A DNA stretch of 64,000 nucleotides from Hymenobacter swuensis DY53. Lineage in GTDB: Bacteria; Bacteroidota; Bacteroidia; Cytophagales; Hymenobacteraceae. Numbering within the stretch: position 1 is the stretch's first letter; the number at the start of each line of letters is the position of its first letter. The stretch lies in assembly GCF_000576555.1 (NCBI RefSeq), contig NZ_CP007145.1:4796501-4860500 (forward strand). Reading direction: 5' to 3'. The translations under genes and the position numbers were made by a program. The notes under the pieces are model-generated. The model searched no databases. It saw only the letters and a program-made list of their open reading frames with translations, and was not told the DNA's origin. Positions 8,811 through 17,142 of the stretch are shown piece after piece.

Positions 8811-9539
8811 ATGTCCGCTACTCCGCATCCTATCCGCATTATTCCCGGTCCGGCGCTGGACTACTACCTTGGCCAGGGCTATTACCGCATGCACCAGGAC
8901 CTGTTTACCTGCCGGTTCTTACCCATCGAAAACCAGCTGTATACAGTGCATTGGTTGCGGCTGGAACTGGCCCGCGTGCACTACGGTCCCGAGCAACGCC
9001 GCCTGCTACGCCTAGCCGAGCGGTTTACGGTGGTACGGCGGCCGTTCCGGCTCACGGCCGAGTTGGAGGAACTTTACGCCGCCTACCGCCAGTCCATCAC
9101 CTTCGATGCGCCGCCCACGGTGGAGGCCTTTTTGCTGGCCGGCTCCACCCATAACGTGTTCAGCACCGAGGTGTTGGAAATCCGGGACGGGGTGCGGCTG
9201 GTGGCGGCCGGCATCTTTGATGTGGGAGCCCGCACGCTGGCCGGCATTATGAATTTCTACCACCCCGAGTACCGCAAATTCAGCCTCGGCAAGGTGCTGA
9301 TGCTGCTGAAACTGGAGCACGCCTGCGCTCTGGGACACTACTATTACTACCCCGGCTACGTAGTCCACAACTACCCCAAGTTCGACTACAAACTGTTCCC
9401 CTGCCCGGCCGCCACGGAGGTATTTGACTGCCTGACCGCACAGTGGCTGCCGTTTTCTTGGCCTGAAGTCAACCGCCAAGCCGCCGAGTTGCTGGCCGAC
9501 TGGAACGAGGACGACTTCGCGCCCGACGATGAAGCATAA
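8811..9539 (+). CDS. Ate/Bpt-like aminoacyl-tRNA--protein transferase domain protein
   Basis: 242 residues. The C-terminal half matches the pattern of the arginyl/leucyl-tRNA-protein transferase C-domain: a HPEYRKFSLGKVLMLLKLE-type segment followed by YYYPGYVVHNYPKFDYK. This corresponds to the SLG...GYY...CPKMNYK signature of Ate1/Bpt enzymes, which have a GNAT-like fold. Such enzymes attach an amino acid to the N-terminus of a protein and mark it for Clp proteolysis. The N-terminal part (GYYRMHQDLFTCRFLP) resembles a reduced form of the Ate N-domain, with only one clear Cys. The enzyme class is inferred from motifs; substrate and acceptor are unknown. Start at ATG 8811, just after a palindromic repeat. 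Confidence 0.7.
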   Translation: MSATPHPIRIIPGPALDYYLGQGYYRMHQDLFTCRFLPIENQLYTVHWLRLELARVHYGPEQRRLLRLAERFTVVRRPFRLTAELEELYAAYRQSITFDAPPTVEAFLLAGSTHNVFSTEVLEIRDGVRLVAAGIFDVGARTLAGIMNFYHPEYRKFSLGKVLMLLKLEHACALGHYYYYPGYVVHNYPKFDYKLFPCPAATEVFDCLTAQWLPFSWPEVNRQAAELLADWNEDDFAPDDEA

Positions 9540-9572
9540 GCCCCGGGCCGCGCAATAACGCGCCGTACTGCG

Positions 9573-9580
9573 TATCTTTG
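9573..9580 (+). promoter_or_regulatory. -7 promoter box upstream of mnmG
   Basis: TATCTTTG is a perfect TAnnTTTG box. Starting transcription here gives a leader of about 215 bases before mnmG, long for this group. Confidence 0.65.
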
Positions 9581-9613
9581 CGCACGTTTTGAGCGTGTTG
9601 CGTGGGGCGTTCG

Positions 9614-9672
9614 GCTACGGTTTTCCTGACAAAGCGCCTGCCACCTGCGGGCGTTTTCTGCTTAACCGTAGC
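9614..9672 (+). ncRNA. Possible structured leader or attenuator of mnmG
   Basis: GCTACGGTT (9614-9622) pairs with AACCGTAGC (9664-9672). Inside lies a second hairpin, AAAGCGCC (9631-9638) with GGCGTTTT (9650-9657), which ends in a T-run like an intrinsic terminator. The structure sits 35 bases after a strong -7 box and 130 bases before mnmG. It could be an attenuator or the end of a very short RNA. No known RNA family is recognised. Confidence 0.4.
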
Positions 9673-9801
9673 GCGAACTTTCCCCTTGGTGCAAGCTGTT
9701 TCCTGCAAACGGTCTGCGCAACGCAGCGTCGGTCAGCCGAATTGGTTGGCTACCAGCAACACGCCGCTCAAACTGCCCAGTTGGCTTAAATCTGCGAATT
9801 C

Positions 9802-11670
9802 ATGTTTCAGCAAGAAGAATACGATGTCATTGTAGTAGGAGCCGGGCATGCCGGCTGCGAGGCCGCCGCCGCGGCTGCCAACATGGGCTCCAAAGTCCTG
9901 CTGGTGACGATGAACATGAACACCATCGCGCAGATGTCGTGCAACCCGGCCATGGGCGGGGTGGCCAAGGGCCAGATTGTGCGCGAGGTGGACGCGCTGG
10001 GCGGCCAGTCGGGCCTCATCACCGACAAAACCATGATTCAGTTCCGGATGCTGAACCGCTCCAAAGGCCCCGCCATGTGGAGCCCCCGGGCGCAGAGTGA
10101 CCGGATGCGGTTTGCTGAGGAGTGGCGCATGACGCTGGAGCAAACCCCCAACGTGGATTTCTGGCAGGAAGCCGTCATGGGCCTCGTGGTGGAAGAGGGC
10201 GCGTGTGTGGGCGTGAAAACCCAGCTCGGCATCGAGTTCCGGGGCAAGTCGGTGGTACTCACCAACGGCACGTTCCTCAACGGCCTCATCCACATCGGGG
10301 AGAAGCAGTTTGGCGGTGGCCGGGCGGCCGAGAAAGGGAGTACCGGCATCACGGAGCAGCTGATTGAGCTGGGCTTTGAGGCCGGCCGCATGAAAACCGG
10401 CACCCCGCCCCGCGTGGACGGCCGCTCGCTCGACTACAGCAAAATGGAGGAGCAGGCCGGCGACGCCGAGCCCAGCAAATTCAGCTACCTCGACACGCCC
10501 GCCCTGCGCAACCAGCGCCCGTGCTACATCACCTACACCAACCCAGAGGTGCACGAAATCCTGAAGGAGGGCTTCGAGAAGTCGCCGATGTTCCAGGGCC
10601 GCATCAAGGGCCTGGGGCCGCGCTACTGCCCGTCGGTGGAGGACAAAATCAACCGCTTCGCCGACAAGGACCGCCACCAGATTTTTGTAGAACCGGAAGG
10701 TTGGTCCACGGTGGAAGTGTACGTGAACGGCTTTAGCTCTTCGTTGCCCGAGGACGTGCAGTACCGCGCCCTGCGCAAAATTGCCGGCTTCGAGAATGCC
10801 AAGATGTTCCGGCCCGGCTACGCCATTGAGTACGACTTCTTCCCGCCGACCCAGCTCCAGCTCACCCTGGAAACCAAGCTGATCCAGAACCTCTACTTCG
10901 CGGGCCAGATCAACGGCACCACGGGCTACGAGGAGGCCGCCTGCCAGGGCCTGATGGCCGGCATCAACGCCCACAACAAGGTGCACGGCAAAGCGCCCTT
11001 CGTGCTCAAGCGCAGCGAGGCCTACATTGGCGTGCTCATCGACGACCTTGTGAACAAGGGCACCGACGAGCCCTACCGCATGTTCACGAGCCGCGCCGAG
11101 CACCGCCTGCTGCTGCGCCAGGACAACGCCGACCTGCGCCTCACGCCCCTGGGCTACGAGCTGGGGCTGGCTTCGGAGGAGCGCATGCAGCTGGTGCGCG
11201 AAAAGGAGCAGCAGACCAAGGAAGTTGCCAAGCTGCTGAAGAACTTCGGCATCGAGGCTGCGGACATCAACCCCTGGCTCACGGAAATCGGGTCGGCCGT
11301 TATCAGCGAGAAAACCCGCGCCGTGAACCTACTGCGCCGTCCCGGCATCGACCTGCCGGCCCTAGCCCGTGTGCTGCCCGAACTCACCCTGGCCCTGGCC
11401 CCGTACCGCCCCGACGCGCTGGAGCAGGCCGAAATTCTGGTGAAGTACGAGGCTTACCTGGAGAAGGAGCACCAACAGGCCGCCCGCGTGCAGGAGCTGG
11501 AAAACTTCGTGATTCAGGGCCGCCTCGATTACACCGCCATGCCCGCCCTCTCGCACGAAGCCCGCGAGAAGCTGCTCAAGATTCAGCCCGAAACCCTGGG
11601 CCAGGCCAGCCGCATCAGCGGCGTGAGCCCCGCCGACGTGTCAGTGTTGATGGTGTATTTGGGGCGTTAA
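9802..11670 (+). CDS. mnmG: tRNA uridine-5-carboxymethylaminomethyl modification enzyme MnmG (GidA)
   Basis: 622 residues, the normal family length. With MnmE it builds the cmnm5U34 modification in tRNA anticodons, using FAD and methylene-tetrahydrofolate. Visible features are the FAD-binding GAGHAGCEA motif (G13-A21), the conserved C47 in the CNPAMGG segment, the second conserved cysteine in RYCPSVEDK, and the family C-terminus [12 protein letters not shown]. mnmG/gidA lies next to oriC in many bacteria; here the predicted origin is 3.2 kb downstream. MnmE is not in the window. It is followed by a perfect 45-bp palindrome and a terminator. Confidence 0.98.
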   Translation: MFQQEEYDVIVVGAGHAGCEAAAAAANMGSKVLLVTMNMNTIAQMSCNPAMGGVAKGQIVREVDALGGQSGLITDKTMIQFRMLNRSKGPAMWSPRAQSDRMRFAEEWRMTLEQTPNVDFWQEAVMGLVVEEGACVGVKTQLGIEFRGKSVVLTNGTFLNGLIHIGEKQFGGGRAAEKGSTGITEQLIELGFEAGRMKTGTPPRVDGRSLDYSKMEEQAGDAEPSKFSYLDTPALRNQRPCYITYTNPEVHEILKEGFEKSPMFQGRIKGLGPRYCPSVEDKINRFADKDRHQIFVEPEGWSTVEVYVNGFSSSLPEDVQYRALRKIAGFENAKMFRPGYAIEYDFFPPTQLQLTLETKLIQNLYFAGQINGTTGYEEAACQGLMAGINAHNKVHGKAPFVLKRSEAYIGVLIDDLVNKGTDEPYRMFTSRAEHRLLLRQDNADLRLTPLGYELGLASEERMQLVREKEQQTKEVAKLLKNFGIEAADINPWLTEIGSAVISEKTRAVNLLRRPGIDLPALARVLPELTLALAPYRPDALEQAEILVKYEAYLEKEHQQAARVQELENFVIQGRLDYTAMPALSHEAREKLLKIQPETLGQASRISGVSPADVSVLMVYLGR

Positions 11671-11694
11671 GAACGGCGTCATCCTGAGCAACCC

Positions 11695-11795
11695 GAACGT
11701 CATTCCGAGTGCAGCGAGGAATCTCGCGTGCTGATGTTGGGTTACCATTGCAACATCAGCACGCGAGATTCCTCGCTGCACTCGGAATGACGTTC
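11695..11795. repeat. REPIN-like palindromic repeat, copy B (perfect 45-bp arms)
   Basis: Arms 11695-11739 and 11751-11795 are exact inverted copies with an 11-base spacer. Each arm also folds on its own: ATTCC and GGAAT pair around an 11-base loop, then CTCGCGTGCTGA follows. Partial extra copies of the end (GACGTTCTT at 11804) lie just outside. Confidence 0.95.
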
Positions 11796-11822
11796 TTACT
11801 AATGACGTTCTTGTTATCAAAG

Positions 11823-11864
11823 CCGGCCGCCGTTTCTTTCCGAAACGGCGGCCGGTTTGGTTTT
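11823..11864 (+). terminator. Intrinsic terminator after mnmG
   Basis: A perfect 13-bp stem CCGGCCGCCGTTT/AAACGGCGGCCGG (11823-11835 with 11843-11855) is followed by TTTGGTTTTG. Confidence 0.85.
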
Positions 11865-11865
11865 G

Positions 11866-11873
11866 TACCTTCG
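11866..11873 (+). promoter_or_regulatory. -7 promoter box of the methyltransferase gene
   Basis: TACCTTCG is one base off TAnnTTTG. It lies directly behind the mnmG terminator and gives a leader of about 65 bases. That leader contains an AATCAGCGAAATCAACATAA-type repeat, also seen in part at 55973-56173. Confidence 0.5.
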
Positions 11874-11943
11874 CCTTGCGGCTGGCTTCTCTGCGCAGGC
11901 CGGTTGTCGCAATCAGCGAAATCAACATAATCAGCGAGCATCT

Positions 11944-12834
11944 GTGATTTACGAGCGTTTGGAGAAGTGCCCGGTTTGCGGCAAAACGGAGTTTCGCAAC
12001 AAGCTGGTGGTGGAGGATAAGTCAGTCAGCAAGGAGAGTTTCGCCATTCAGCAGTGCGAAGCGTGCACGTTCCGGTTCACCAACCCGCGGCCCGACGCCG
12101 CCCACATCGGCCGTTACTACGAGTCGGACGAGTACGTGTCGCACAACAGCGGGGCAGGAGGGGTCATCAACCAGGCTTACAAAGTGGCCCGCTACTTTAC
12201 CATGCGCCGCAAGGTGGCCCTGGTAAATCAGCGCGCCAGCAAGGGCCGTCTGCTCGACTACGGCTGCGGCACGGGCCATTTCCTGGCCGCCGCCAAGGCC
12301 GACGGCTGGCAGGTAGCCGGCTGGGAGCCCAACGCCCGCGCCCGGGAGGAAGCCACCGAGCGGGTGGGCCAGCCCATCGGCACCGAGAGCCTGGTGCAGT
12401 TTCAGCCCGCCAGCTTTGATGCTATTACGCTCTGGCACGTGCTGGAACACGTTCATAGCCTGAACGAAACCCTCGCGCAGCTCATCAGCTTGTTGAAGCC
12501 CGACGGTACACTCGTCATTGCCGTGCCCAACGTGGACAGCCTCGACGCCCAGCACTACCGCCAGGACTGGGCCGCCTACGACGTACCGCGCCACCTTTAT
12601 CATTTCAGCCCCAAAACCATGACCCACCTGCTCAAAAAGCACAAAATGCAGGTGGTGGAAGTGCTGCCCATGCCGCTGGATGCCTATTACGTGAGCATGC
12701 TCAGCGAAAAGCACCGCGCCGAGCGGGGCGGCGGGATGCTCACCGTGCTCAAAGCCGGCTACAAATCGAACCAGTACGCCGCCCAGCACGAAGGCCAGTA
12801 CAGCAGTCTGATTTACGTGGTGCGCAAACGCTAA
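11944..12834 (+). CDS. Class I SAM-dependent methyltransferase with N-terminal zinc-finger-like motif
   Basis: 296 residues from GTG 11944 (reads as VIYERLEKCPVCG). The open frame extends upstream to 11857, but that part covers the promoter and an intergenic repeat. The N-terminus has two CxxC pairs (CPVC and CEAC), probably a zinc knuckle. The SAM-binding motif LLDYGCGTGHFL and the motif DAITLWHVLEHV identify a Methyltransf_23-type domain. Proteins of this layout methylate small molecules or surface glycans; the substrate is not evident. It stands alone between two palindromic repeats. Confidence 0.88.
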   Translation: MIYERLEKCPVCGKTEFRNKLVVEDKSVSKESFAIQQCEACTFRFTNPRPDAAHIGRYYESDEYVSHNSGAGGVINQAYKVARYFTMRRKVALVNQRASKGRLLDYGCGTGHFLAAAKADGWQVAGWEPNARAREEATERVGQPIGTESLVQFQPASFDAITLWHVLEHVHSLNETLAQLISLLKPDGTLVIAVPNVDSLDAQHYRQDWAAYDVPRHLYHFSPKTMTHLLKKHKMQVVEVLPMPLDAYYVSMLSEKHRAERGGGMLTVLKAGYKSNQYAAQHEGQYSSLIYVVRKR

Positions 12835-12872
12835 ACGGTAGGGTAGGGGAGAGGCTATCCGGCTGACACAAA

Positions 12873-12952
12873 ACGTCTTGTTATTCCGAGCGGAGCGAGG
12901 AATCTGGGTTACGCCATTAGGCATCCGGGATTCCTCGCTTCGTTTGGCAGGT
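12873..12952. repeat. Degenerate REPIN-like palindrome, copy C
   Basis: The left arm has AACGTCTTGTTATTCCGAGC...GCGAGGAATC with the ATTCC/GGAAT internal hairpin and an 11-base loop. The right arm, on the - strand, repeats GAAGCGAGGAATC. The outer ends have decayed. Confidence 0.6.
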
Positions 12953-13003
12953 TAAGTAGCGGCCGGGCCTGACAGTTTTAGGCCGGAGCCGCGTTACAGC
13001 GTG

Positions 13004-13011
13004 TACCTTCG
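13004..13011 (+). promoter_or_regulatory. -7 promoter box of the Ig-like lipoprotein gene
   Basis: TACCTTCG, one base off TAnnTTTG, lies 65 bases before the chosen ATG. Confidence 0.45.
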
Positions 13012-13075
13012 AAGCTCGGAAACGCCGGCCCGGTCGTTGCCGAACCTCGTCACCCTTTCCAACCTGCTTCCCGCG

Positions 13076-14707
13076 ATGCTCCGACCTGCCTGCGCCCGCG
13101 CTTCCTTATTTTTAGTAGTAGCCGCAGCGGCGGGACTGAGCGGCTGCGCGGCCATCAGCTCGCCCGAGGGCGGCATTCGGGACACGATTCCGCCCAAGCT
13201 GGTGCGCACGGTACCGGCCAACGGCACCCGCAACTACCAGGGACAGTCGGTGCGGCTGGAATTCTCGGAGCAGGTGCAGCTGAAGGAGCTGGCCAAGAAC
13301 CTCATCGTAGCCCCGTTGCTTTCTGACGACAACCCTTATAAGGTGCGCGAAGACCGCACCTCCATCACCCTCACCTTCGACAAGGCGCTGGCCCCGAATA
13401 CCACCTATTCCTTTAACTTCGGCACCGCCATCAGCGACATTACGGAGAGCAATCCGGCTGCCAAGGCCGTGGTCAGCTTCAGCACTGGCCCCGAGCTGGA
13501 CTCGGCCTCGGTGCGGGGCACGGTGGTGGATGTGCTGAGCCAACAGCCGGTAGAAAATGTGGCCGTGGTGCTGTATCCTGAAGCCGACACGGCCAACGTA
13601 CGTCGGGGCCGCCCCACCTACCTGGCCCGCACCGACAAGGCTGGCCAGTTCGAGCTGAATTACCTGAAGGCCGGCCAGTACCAGGCGTACGCCTTGGCCG
13701 ATAAAAACCAGAACAACCGCTACGAAGAGCCCGAGCGCATCGGCTACCTGCCCGGCCTGCTCACCGTGGGCGGCCCCGCTTCCGACAGCCTGCGCTTCGT
13801 GCTCACCCGCCCCGACACGCGCCGCCCGCTGGTAACTACTCAGAAACCCGAGCCTACGAGCTACCGCGTGAGCTACACCGAAGGCATAGTGCAAACTACT
13901 CTGGCCCCGCTGGGCGCGGCAGCTACGCCTCTTCTGAACGAGGCCGTACAGCTGGCGGAGCGAGGCCGCACCGCCGTCCTCTACCGCATCCCTGAGCTGT
14001 CCGAAGGCCGCTACCTGCTCACGGCCACCGACAGTGCCGGCAACGTAGGGCGCGACACGATTAACGTGCGCTTCCAGGGGAACGCGCCGGCTAAGCGTGG
14101 GGCAGCTTATACAGTGGAAGGCAACCCGCGCGAGGTGTACCGCCAAGGCCAGGTGAAGTTCGTGTTCAACGAGCCGGTGCGCATAGCTCCTGACAGGCCC
14201 ATTGGTACACTGACGGAAGACTCCCTGAAGCGGCGGCCTTTGCGGCTGCCACAGGATGGCACCCTCAGCCTCGGCCGCACCGAGCTGGCCCTGAACCTGA
14301 ACACCAACGCCCGCAAAATCGTCACGTTTCAGCTCGACAGCACGGCCATCCGTAGTATTACGGGGCAGTCGTTGGGGCTGAAGCCGCTCCGGCTGCGCGT
14401 GGTGGAGCAAACCAGTACCGGCACGCTCAGCGGCCCCGTCCAGACCACCGCCAAGCGGTATTGGGTGCAGCTGCTGGAAGCCAACGGGCAGATCCAGACC
14501 ACCCTCGATTCGCCCAAAGGCACCTACCGTTTCGATAACCTGCAGCCTGGCACCTACCGCCTGCGCATACTCATCGACCAGAACGGGGACGGCCGCTGGC
14601 AGGGCGGTGACCCACAACTGCGCCAGCTGCCCGAGCCGGTAGTGCTATTTCCCAAAACCATTCAGGTGCGCTCCAACTTCGATAACGTGGAATCCTTAAG
14701 CTTCTAG
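13076..14707 (+). CDS. Ig-like domain lipoprotein (Bacteroidota SbsA-type Ig family)
   Basis: 543 residues from ATG 13076; the open frame upstream to 13001 overlaps the promoter. A lipoprotein signal ends in the lipobox LSGC (C24). Directly after it comes SPEGGIRDTIPPKLV and a Big_5/SbsA-type Ig-like domain, with NGTRNYQGQSVRLEFSE as its first strands. The rest is beta-rich with carboxypeptidase-regulatory-like segments (FELNYLKAGQYQAYALAD, YRFDNLQPGTYRLRIL). This layout is common in Bacteroidota outer-membrane lipoproteins with no assigned function; a cell-surface or periplasmic binding role is only inferred. It is the last gene before the origin region. Confidence 0.85.
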   Translation: MLRPACARASLFLVVAAAAGLSGCAAISSPEGGIRDTIPPKLVRTVPANGTRNYQGQSVRLEFSEQVQLKELAKNLIVAPLLSDDNPYKVREDRTSITLTFDKALAPNTTYSFNFGTAISDITESNPAAKAVVSFSTGPELDSASVRGTVVDVLSQQPVENVAVVLYPEADTANVRRGRPTYLARTDKAGQFELNYLKAGQYQAYALADKNQNNRYEEPERIGYLPGLLTVGGPASDSLRFVLTRPDTRRPLVTTQKPEPTSYRVSYTEGIVQTTLAPLGAAATPLLNEAVQLAERGRTAVLYRIPELSEGRYLLTATDSAGNVGRDTINVRFQGNAPAKRGAAYTVEGNPREVYRQGQVKFVFNEPVRIAPDRPIGTLTEDSLKRRPLRLPQDGTLSLGRTELALNLNTNARKIVTFQLDSTAIRSITGQSLGLKPLRLRVVEQTSTGTLSGPVQTTAKRYWVQLLEANGQIQTTLDSPKGTYRFDNLQPGTYRLRILIDQNGDGRWQGGDPQLRQLPEPVVLFPKTIQVRSNFDNVESLSF

Positions 14708-14730
14708 CATTTCGTTTTCCGCTTTTCCCG

Positions 14731-14763
14731 CCCGATTCCGCTCTGCCGGAATCGGGCTTTTTT
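14731..14763 (+). terminator. Intrinsic terminator bordering oriC
   Basis: A perfect 10-bp stem CCCGATTCCG/CGGAATCGGG is followed by CTTTTTT. It shields the origin region from transcription coming from the left. Confidence 0.92.
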
Positions 14764-14892
14764 GTAGTGGCCGGTGGCGCGGTTACCGGATGATTCGGGT
14801 AAGCTGCCGGTCCTGTGCGGCTCCTGGCCGGCAGTTCCGGCAGCCCCTCTTAAAAGTGCAAATAGCTACTCTATAGATTTGTCTTTCCAAAG

Positions 14893-15409
14893 ATATCCAC
14901 ACCCCAAAAGTGCGCCTATGATTCAGCAGGTCGGTTTCTAGTTTTCCCGAAACTACTATCCACATAAGTTATCCACCCTAATCGGCGTAAGCGGCGTAAC
15001 CTGTGGATAATAGTGGGGAAACCTGGGGATAACCCGTGGAGAACTTGCGGACAAGTTTTTTTGCATCTGAGCCGGCTAGCACACCCTCTTGGTCATGTAC
15101 AAAACCTGTGGATAGCCGTGGATAACTATCCCCCGAAAATCCCACAATCCACACACCTGTGTGGATGTGGATTGTGGATTTCTGGATAACTACTGTGGAT
15201 TGTGAAAAACCTATTTAAGTAACTGATAACATGTTATTTACTATCCACATACCCTGTTGATAGACGGTGTATAACTCTGCTTTTGTACACATGTTATCCC
15301 CGCCGTGGATAACCATTAATTCTTATCCACTTATGAACACCCCTAACGACAGAGATAAAAAGAGATTTTTAAATAAAAGATTTTTTAAAAGTTATTAACC
15401 TGTGGAAAA
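14893..15409. other. oriC: Predicted chromosomal replication origin oriC
   Basis: A gene-free stretch with at least twelve 9-mers within one base of the DnaA box TTATCCACA. + strand: 14893, 14956, 14969, 15241, 15323. - strand: 15002 (perfect), 15024, 15107, 15117, 15181, 15304, and 15401 (TTTTCCACA, a full TTWTNCACA match). An inverted pair CACAATCCACA (15143-15153) / TGTGGATTGTG (15166-15176) lies in the middle. The right edge is an AT-rich block (15351-15398) that could be the unwinding element. Extra boxes lie at 15697 (TTATCCACC), 16936 (perfect) and 16970. dnaA is not adjacent, as I recall for many Bacteroidota origins. mnmG, recF, dciA and a parS site in the window support the call. 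Confidence 0.88.
15351..15398. other. AT-rich block, candidate DNA unwinding element of oriC
   Basis: 48 bases that are almost all A/T (runs AGAGATAAAAAGAGATTTTT and GATTTTTTAAAAGTTATTAA). A DnaA box follows immediately at 15401 and others lie just to the left. This is the expected place and composition for strand opening. Confidence 0.7.
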
Positions 15410-15800
15410 GCCAGCCGGGTTTCCGGTCAGCCAGTTCAGGAAGAAAAGCCGGGTTTAGCCTGAGTAGGCTGTTAGGGCCAGCCGCAGGTTGTGCGGGAAG
15501 CACGGTTGACTAAACCAGCAGCTCCGGGAACAGCATCCGGCATCTAGCAGCTTCTGTCTGCGTACTCGGCAGCGAATGGGTTTTCCGCAGTTCTCATGTA
15601 GACAACCAGTGTGGGTAATCCGGTCCAACATGCTAGATGCGGCTGCCAGCGCCAATCGTGTTGATAAGATATTGGTTATCAACATATACAGGATATTTAT
15701 CCACCATGCAGCGGGTATTGAGTAAAGTGGAAGGCAGCCATAGGCTGGCAACCGGCGTATAGGGAGATGCGCCTGTTCTGCCCTTTCCGGTTTCCCACCT
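15410..15800. other. Gene-free right flank of oriC
   Basis: No convincing gene. It contains a GTTGATAA/TTATCAAC inverted repeat (15660-15667 with 15676-15683) and one more DnaA-like box, TTATCCACC at 15697-15705. A - strand open frame here has no family features. Confidence 0.55.
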
Positions 15801-16292
15801 ATGCCTTTCAATTATCAACAGGATTTCCACACCGTTAATTTCCGCCAGCACCCGGAACATTACCGCGTGGGCAAAGGCGAGCAGGGCGTGCTACTGGTGC
15901 AGCCTTATAAAGGCGAGATTCTGCCCCACTGGCGCTTCCGCACTCCTTCGGTGGCCCGGGAGTCTTCAGAGCAGATCTACGCGCTGTTTGAGGCCTACTT
16001 GAAGGCTAATGACTTTGTGGGCGCCGACATGGCCCGCAAGTTTCTGCAGATGGGCTTTACGCGGGCAAGGCGTTATGCCAACCACAGAGGTGGCAAGAAG
16101 TACGACGGCCCCGTACCCGATGACAAGAAAGGGCAGAGTGGCAGCCACGGTCGCGCCGAGTTGCCCCGCTCTCCCGAAGACCCGGAAAAGGCCGAAGCCG
16201 CCGCCATTTTTAAACGCAAGTGGGACGAGGCCAAGCAACACCCCGACTATCTCCGTCAGCGCGCCGAATTTGAAGCGCGCTACGGCAAATAA
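15801..16292 (+). CDS. DUF4385 family protein
   Basis: 163 residues, full length for the family. The conserved core is visible: FRQHPEHYRVGKGEQGVLLV, LPHWRFRTP, FVGADMARKFLQMGFTRARR and YANHRGGKKYDG. The function of DUF4385 is unknown to me; the many conserved basic and aromatic residues suggest nucleic-acid or nucleotide binding, which is speculation. The gene begins about 390 bases from the DnaA-box cluster. No clear -7 box is visible in front of it. Confidence 0.9.
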   Translation: MPFNYQQDFHTVNFRQHPEHYRVGKGEQGVLLVQPYKGEILPHWRFRTPSVARESSEQIYALFEAYLKANDFVGADMARKFLQMGFTRARRYANHRGGKKYDGPVPDDKKGQSGSHGRAELPRSPEDPEKAEAAAIFKRKWDEAKQHPDYLRQRAEFEARYGK

Positions 16293-16401
16293 GAGCTGAA
16301 ATGTAAAGCATAAGGTATGAATTGAGCTGTTTAAGGCGTTTTACTCTCGTCTTTACTGCATAGTTCAAACCTCATCTCTCATAACTCAGCTTCCGAAAAC
16401 C

Positions 16402-16409
16402 TACCTTTA
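16402..16409 (+). promoter_or_regulatory. -7 promoter box of the acidic protein gene
   Basis: TACCTTTA is one base off TAnnTTTG and lies 37 bases before the ATG. Confidence 0.45.
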
Positions 16410-16445
16410 CGCCTACTCAACTCCTACCTTTTTCCCGAACTGGCT

Positions 16446-16928
16446 ATGACGACTCCAGCCCAACCCTCCAGCACCGAAGAAAACGAAATCAGCCTCGGCA
16501 CCGGCATGGGCCCGCTCAAGTTTGGCGCTTCCATGGATGAGGTGCGCGCCCTGATGGGTGAGCCCGAAGAAATTGAAGAGTCGGAAGACGACGACGAGTT
16601 TGAGCACCAAGCTTGGAACTACCTCGAAGAAGGCTACTCCCTGTATTTTGACCGGGAAGACGACTACCGCCTGAGCTGCATCGAGACGGACCACCCCGGC
16701 ATGCGCCTCTACGGCGAGGCCATCCATGGCAAAAGCCCCGAGGAAATCCAGGAGCTCATGAAGCGCCACGGCCACGAACACAGCGAAATCGAGAAAATGG
16801 ACACCGGCGAGATGCGCATCTCCTACGAAAAGGAAATGATTGACCTCTATTTCGACGACGAGGAGCTGCAGTTTGTCAACTTCGGTGTGTTCATAAACGA
16901 CGACCTAGACGTGCAATGGCCTGCCTAG
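16446..16928 (+). CDS. Small acidic protein of unknown function
   Basis: 160 residues, strongly acidic (an EEIEESEDDDEFEHQ stretch near residue 40). The opening GTGMGPLKFGASMDEVRALMGEP is typical of cytoplasmic small domains that begin with a short LKFGMS-like strand and a helix, found in many uncharacterised and immunity-type proteins. There is no signal peptide or membrane segment, and I do not recognise a named family. DnaA boxes begin 8 bases after its stop (16936-16944 and 16970-16978), so its 3-prime end is embedded in the origin domain. Confidence 0.8.
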   Translation: MTTPAQPSSTEENEISLGTGMGPLKFGASMDEVRALMGEPEEIEESEDDDEFEHQAWNYLEEGYSLYFDREDDYRLSCIETDHPGMRLYGEAIHGKSPEEIQELMKRHGHEHSEIEKMDTGEMRISYEKEMIDLYFDDEELQFVNFGVFINDDLDVQWPA

Positions 16929-16935
16929 ATCTTAG

Positions 16936-16978
16936 TTATCCACAAATTAGCTTGTTTTTAGTGTTGATAAGTGGATAA
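16936..16978. promoter_or_regulatory. Outlying DnaA boxes
   Basis: TTATCCACA at 16936-16944 is a perfect DnaA box, and AGTGGATAA at 16970-16978 (- strand) is one base off. They lie 1.5 kb from the main cluster, separated from it by two genes. Confidence 0.7.
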
Positions 16979-17070
16979 GATGCTAAGTATCGGGAGTTTT
17001 CAACAGTTTTTCCCAACGCGGGAGGTTTTGCTAGTAGTACTAGCACGCTGCTGATAATCAGGTAAAAAAC

Positions 17071-17105
17071 AAAAAAGCCGCCCCGGTAACGGAGCGGCTT
17101 TTTTG
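17071..17105. terminator. Bidirectional intrinsic terminator
   Basis: The stem AAAAAAGCCGC/GCGGCTTTTTT has A- and T-runs on both sides. It ends both the + strand acidic protein gene and the - strand phosphate transporter gene. Confidence 0.9.
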
Positions 17106-17142
17106 TGTGATTTCAAGAGCAGGTTGCGCTGCCCTATGGTGC

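Noticed and set aside
9733..11103. 456-codon open frame on the - strand opposite mnmG
   Set aside because: Antisense shadow of a clearly identified gene; composition is His/Ala/Val-rich noise.
15455..15811. 118-codon - strand frame in the right flank of oriC
   Set aside because: No family features, no promoter, overlaps a DnaA-like box and the start of the DUF4385 gene.
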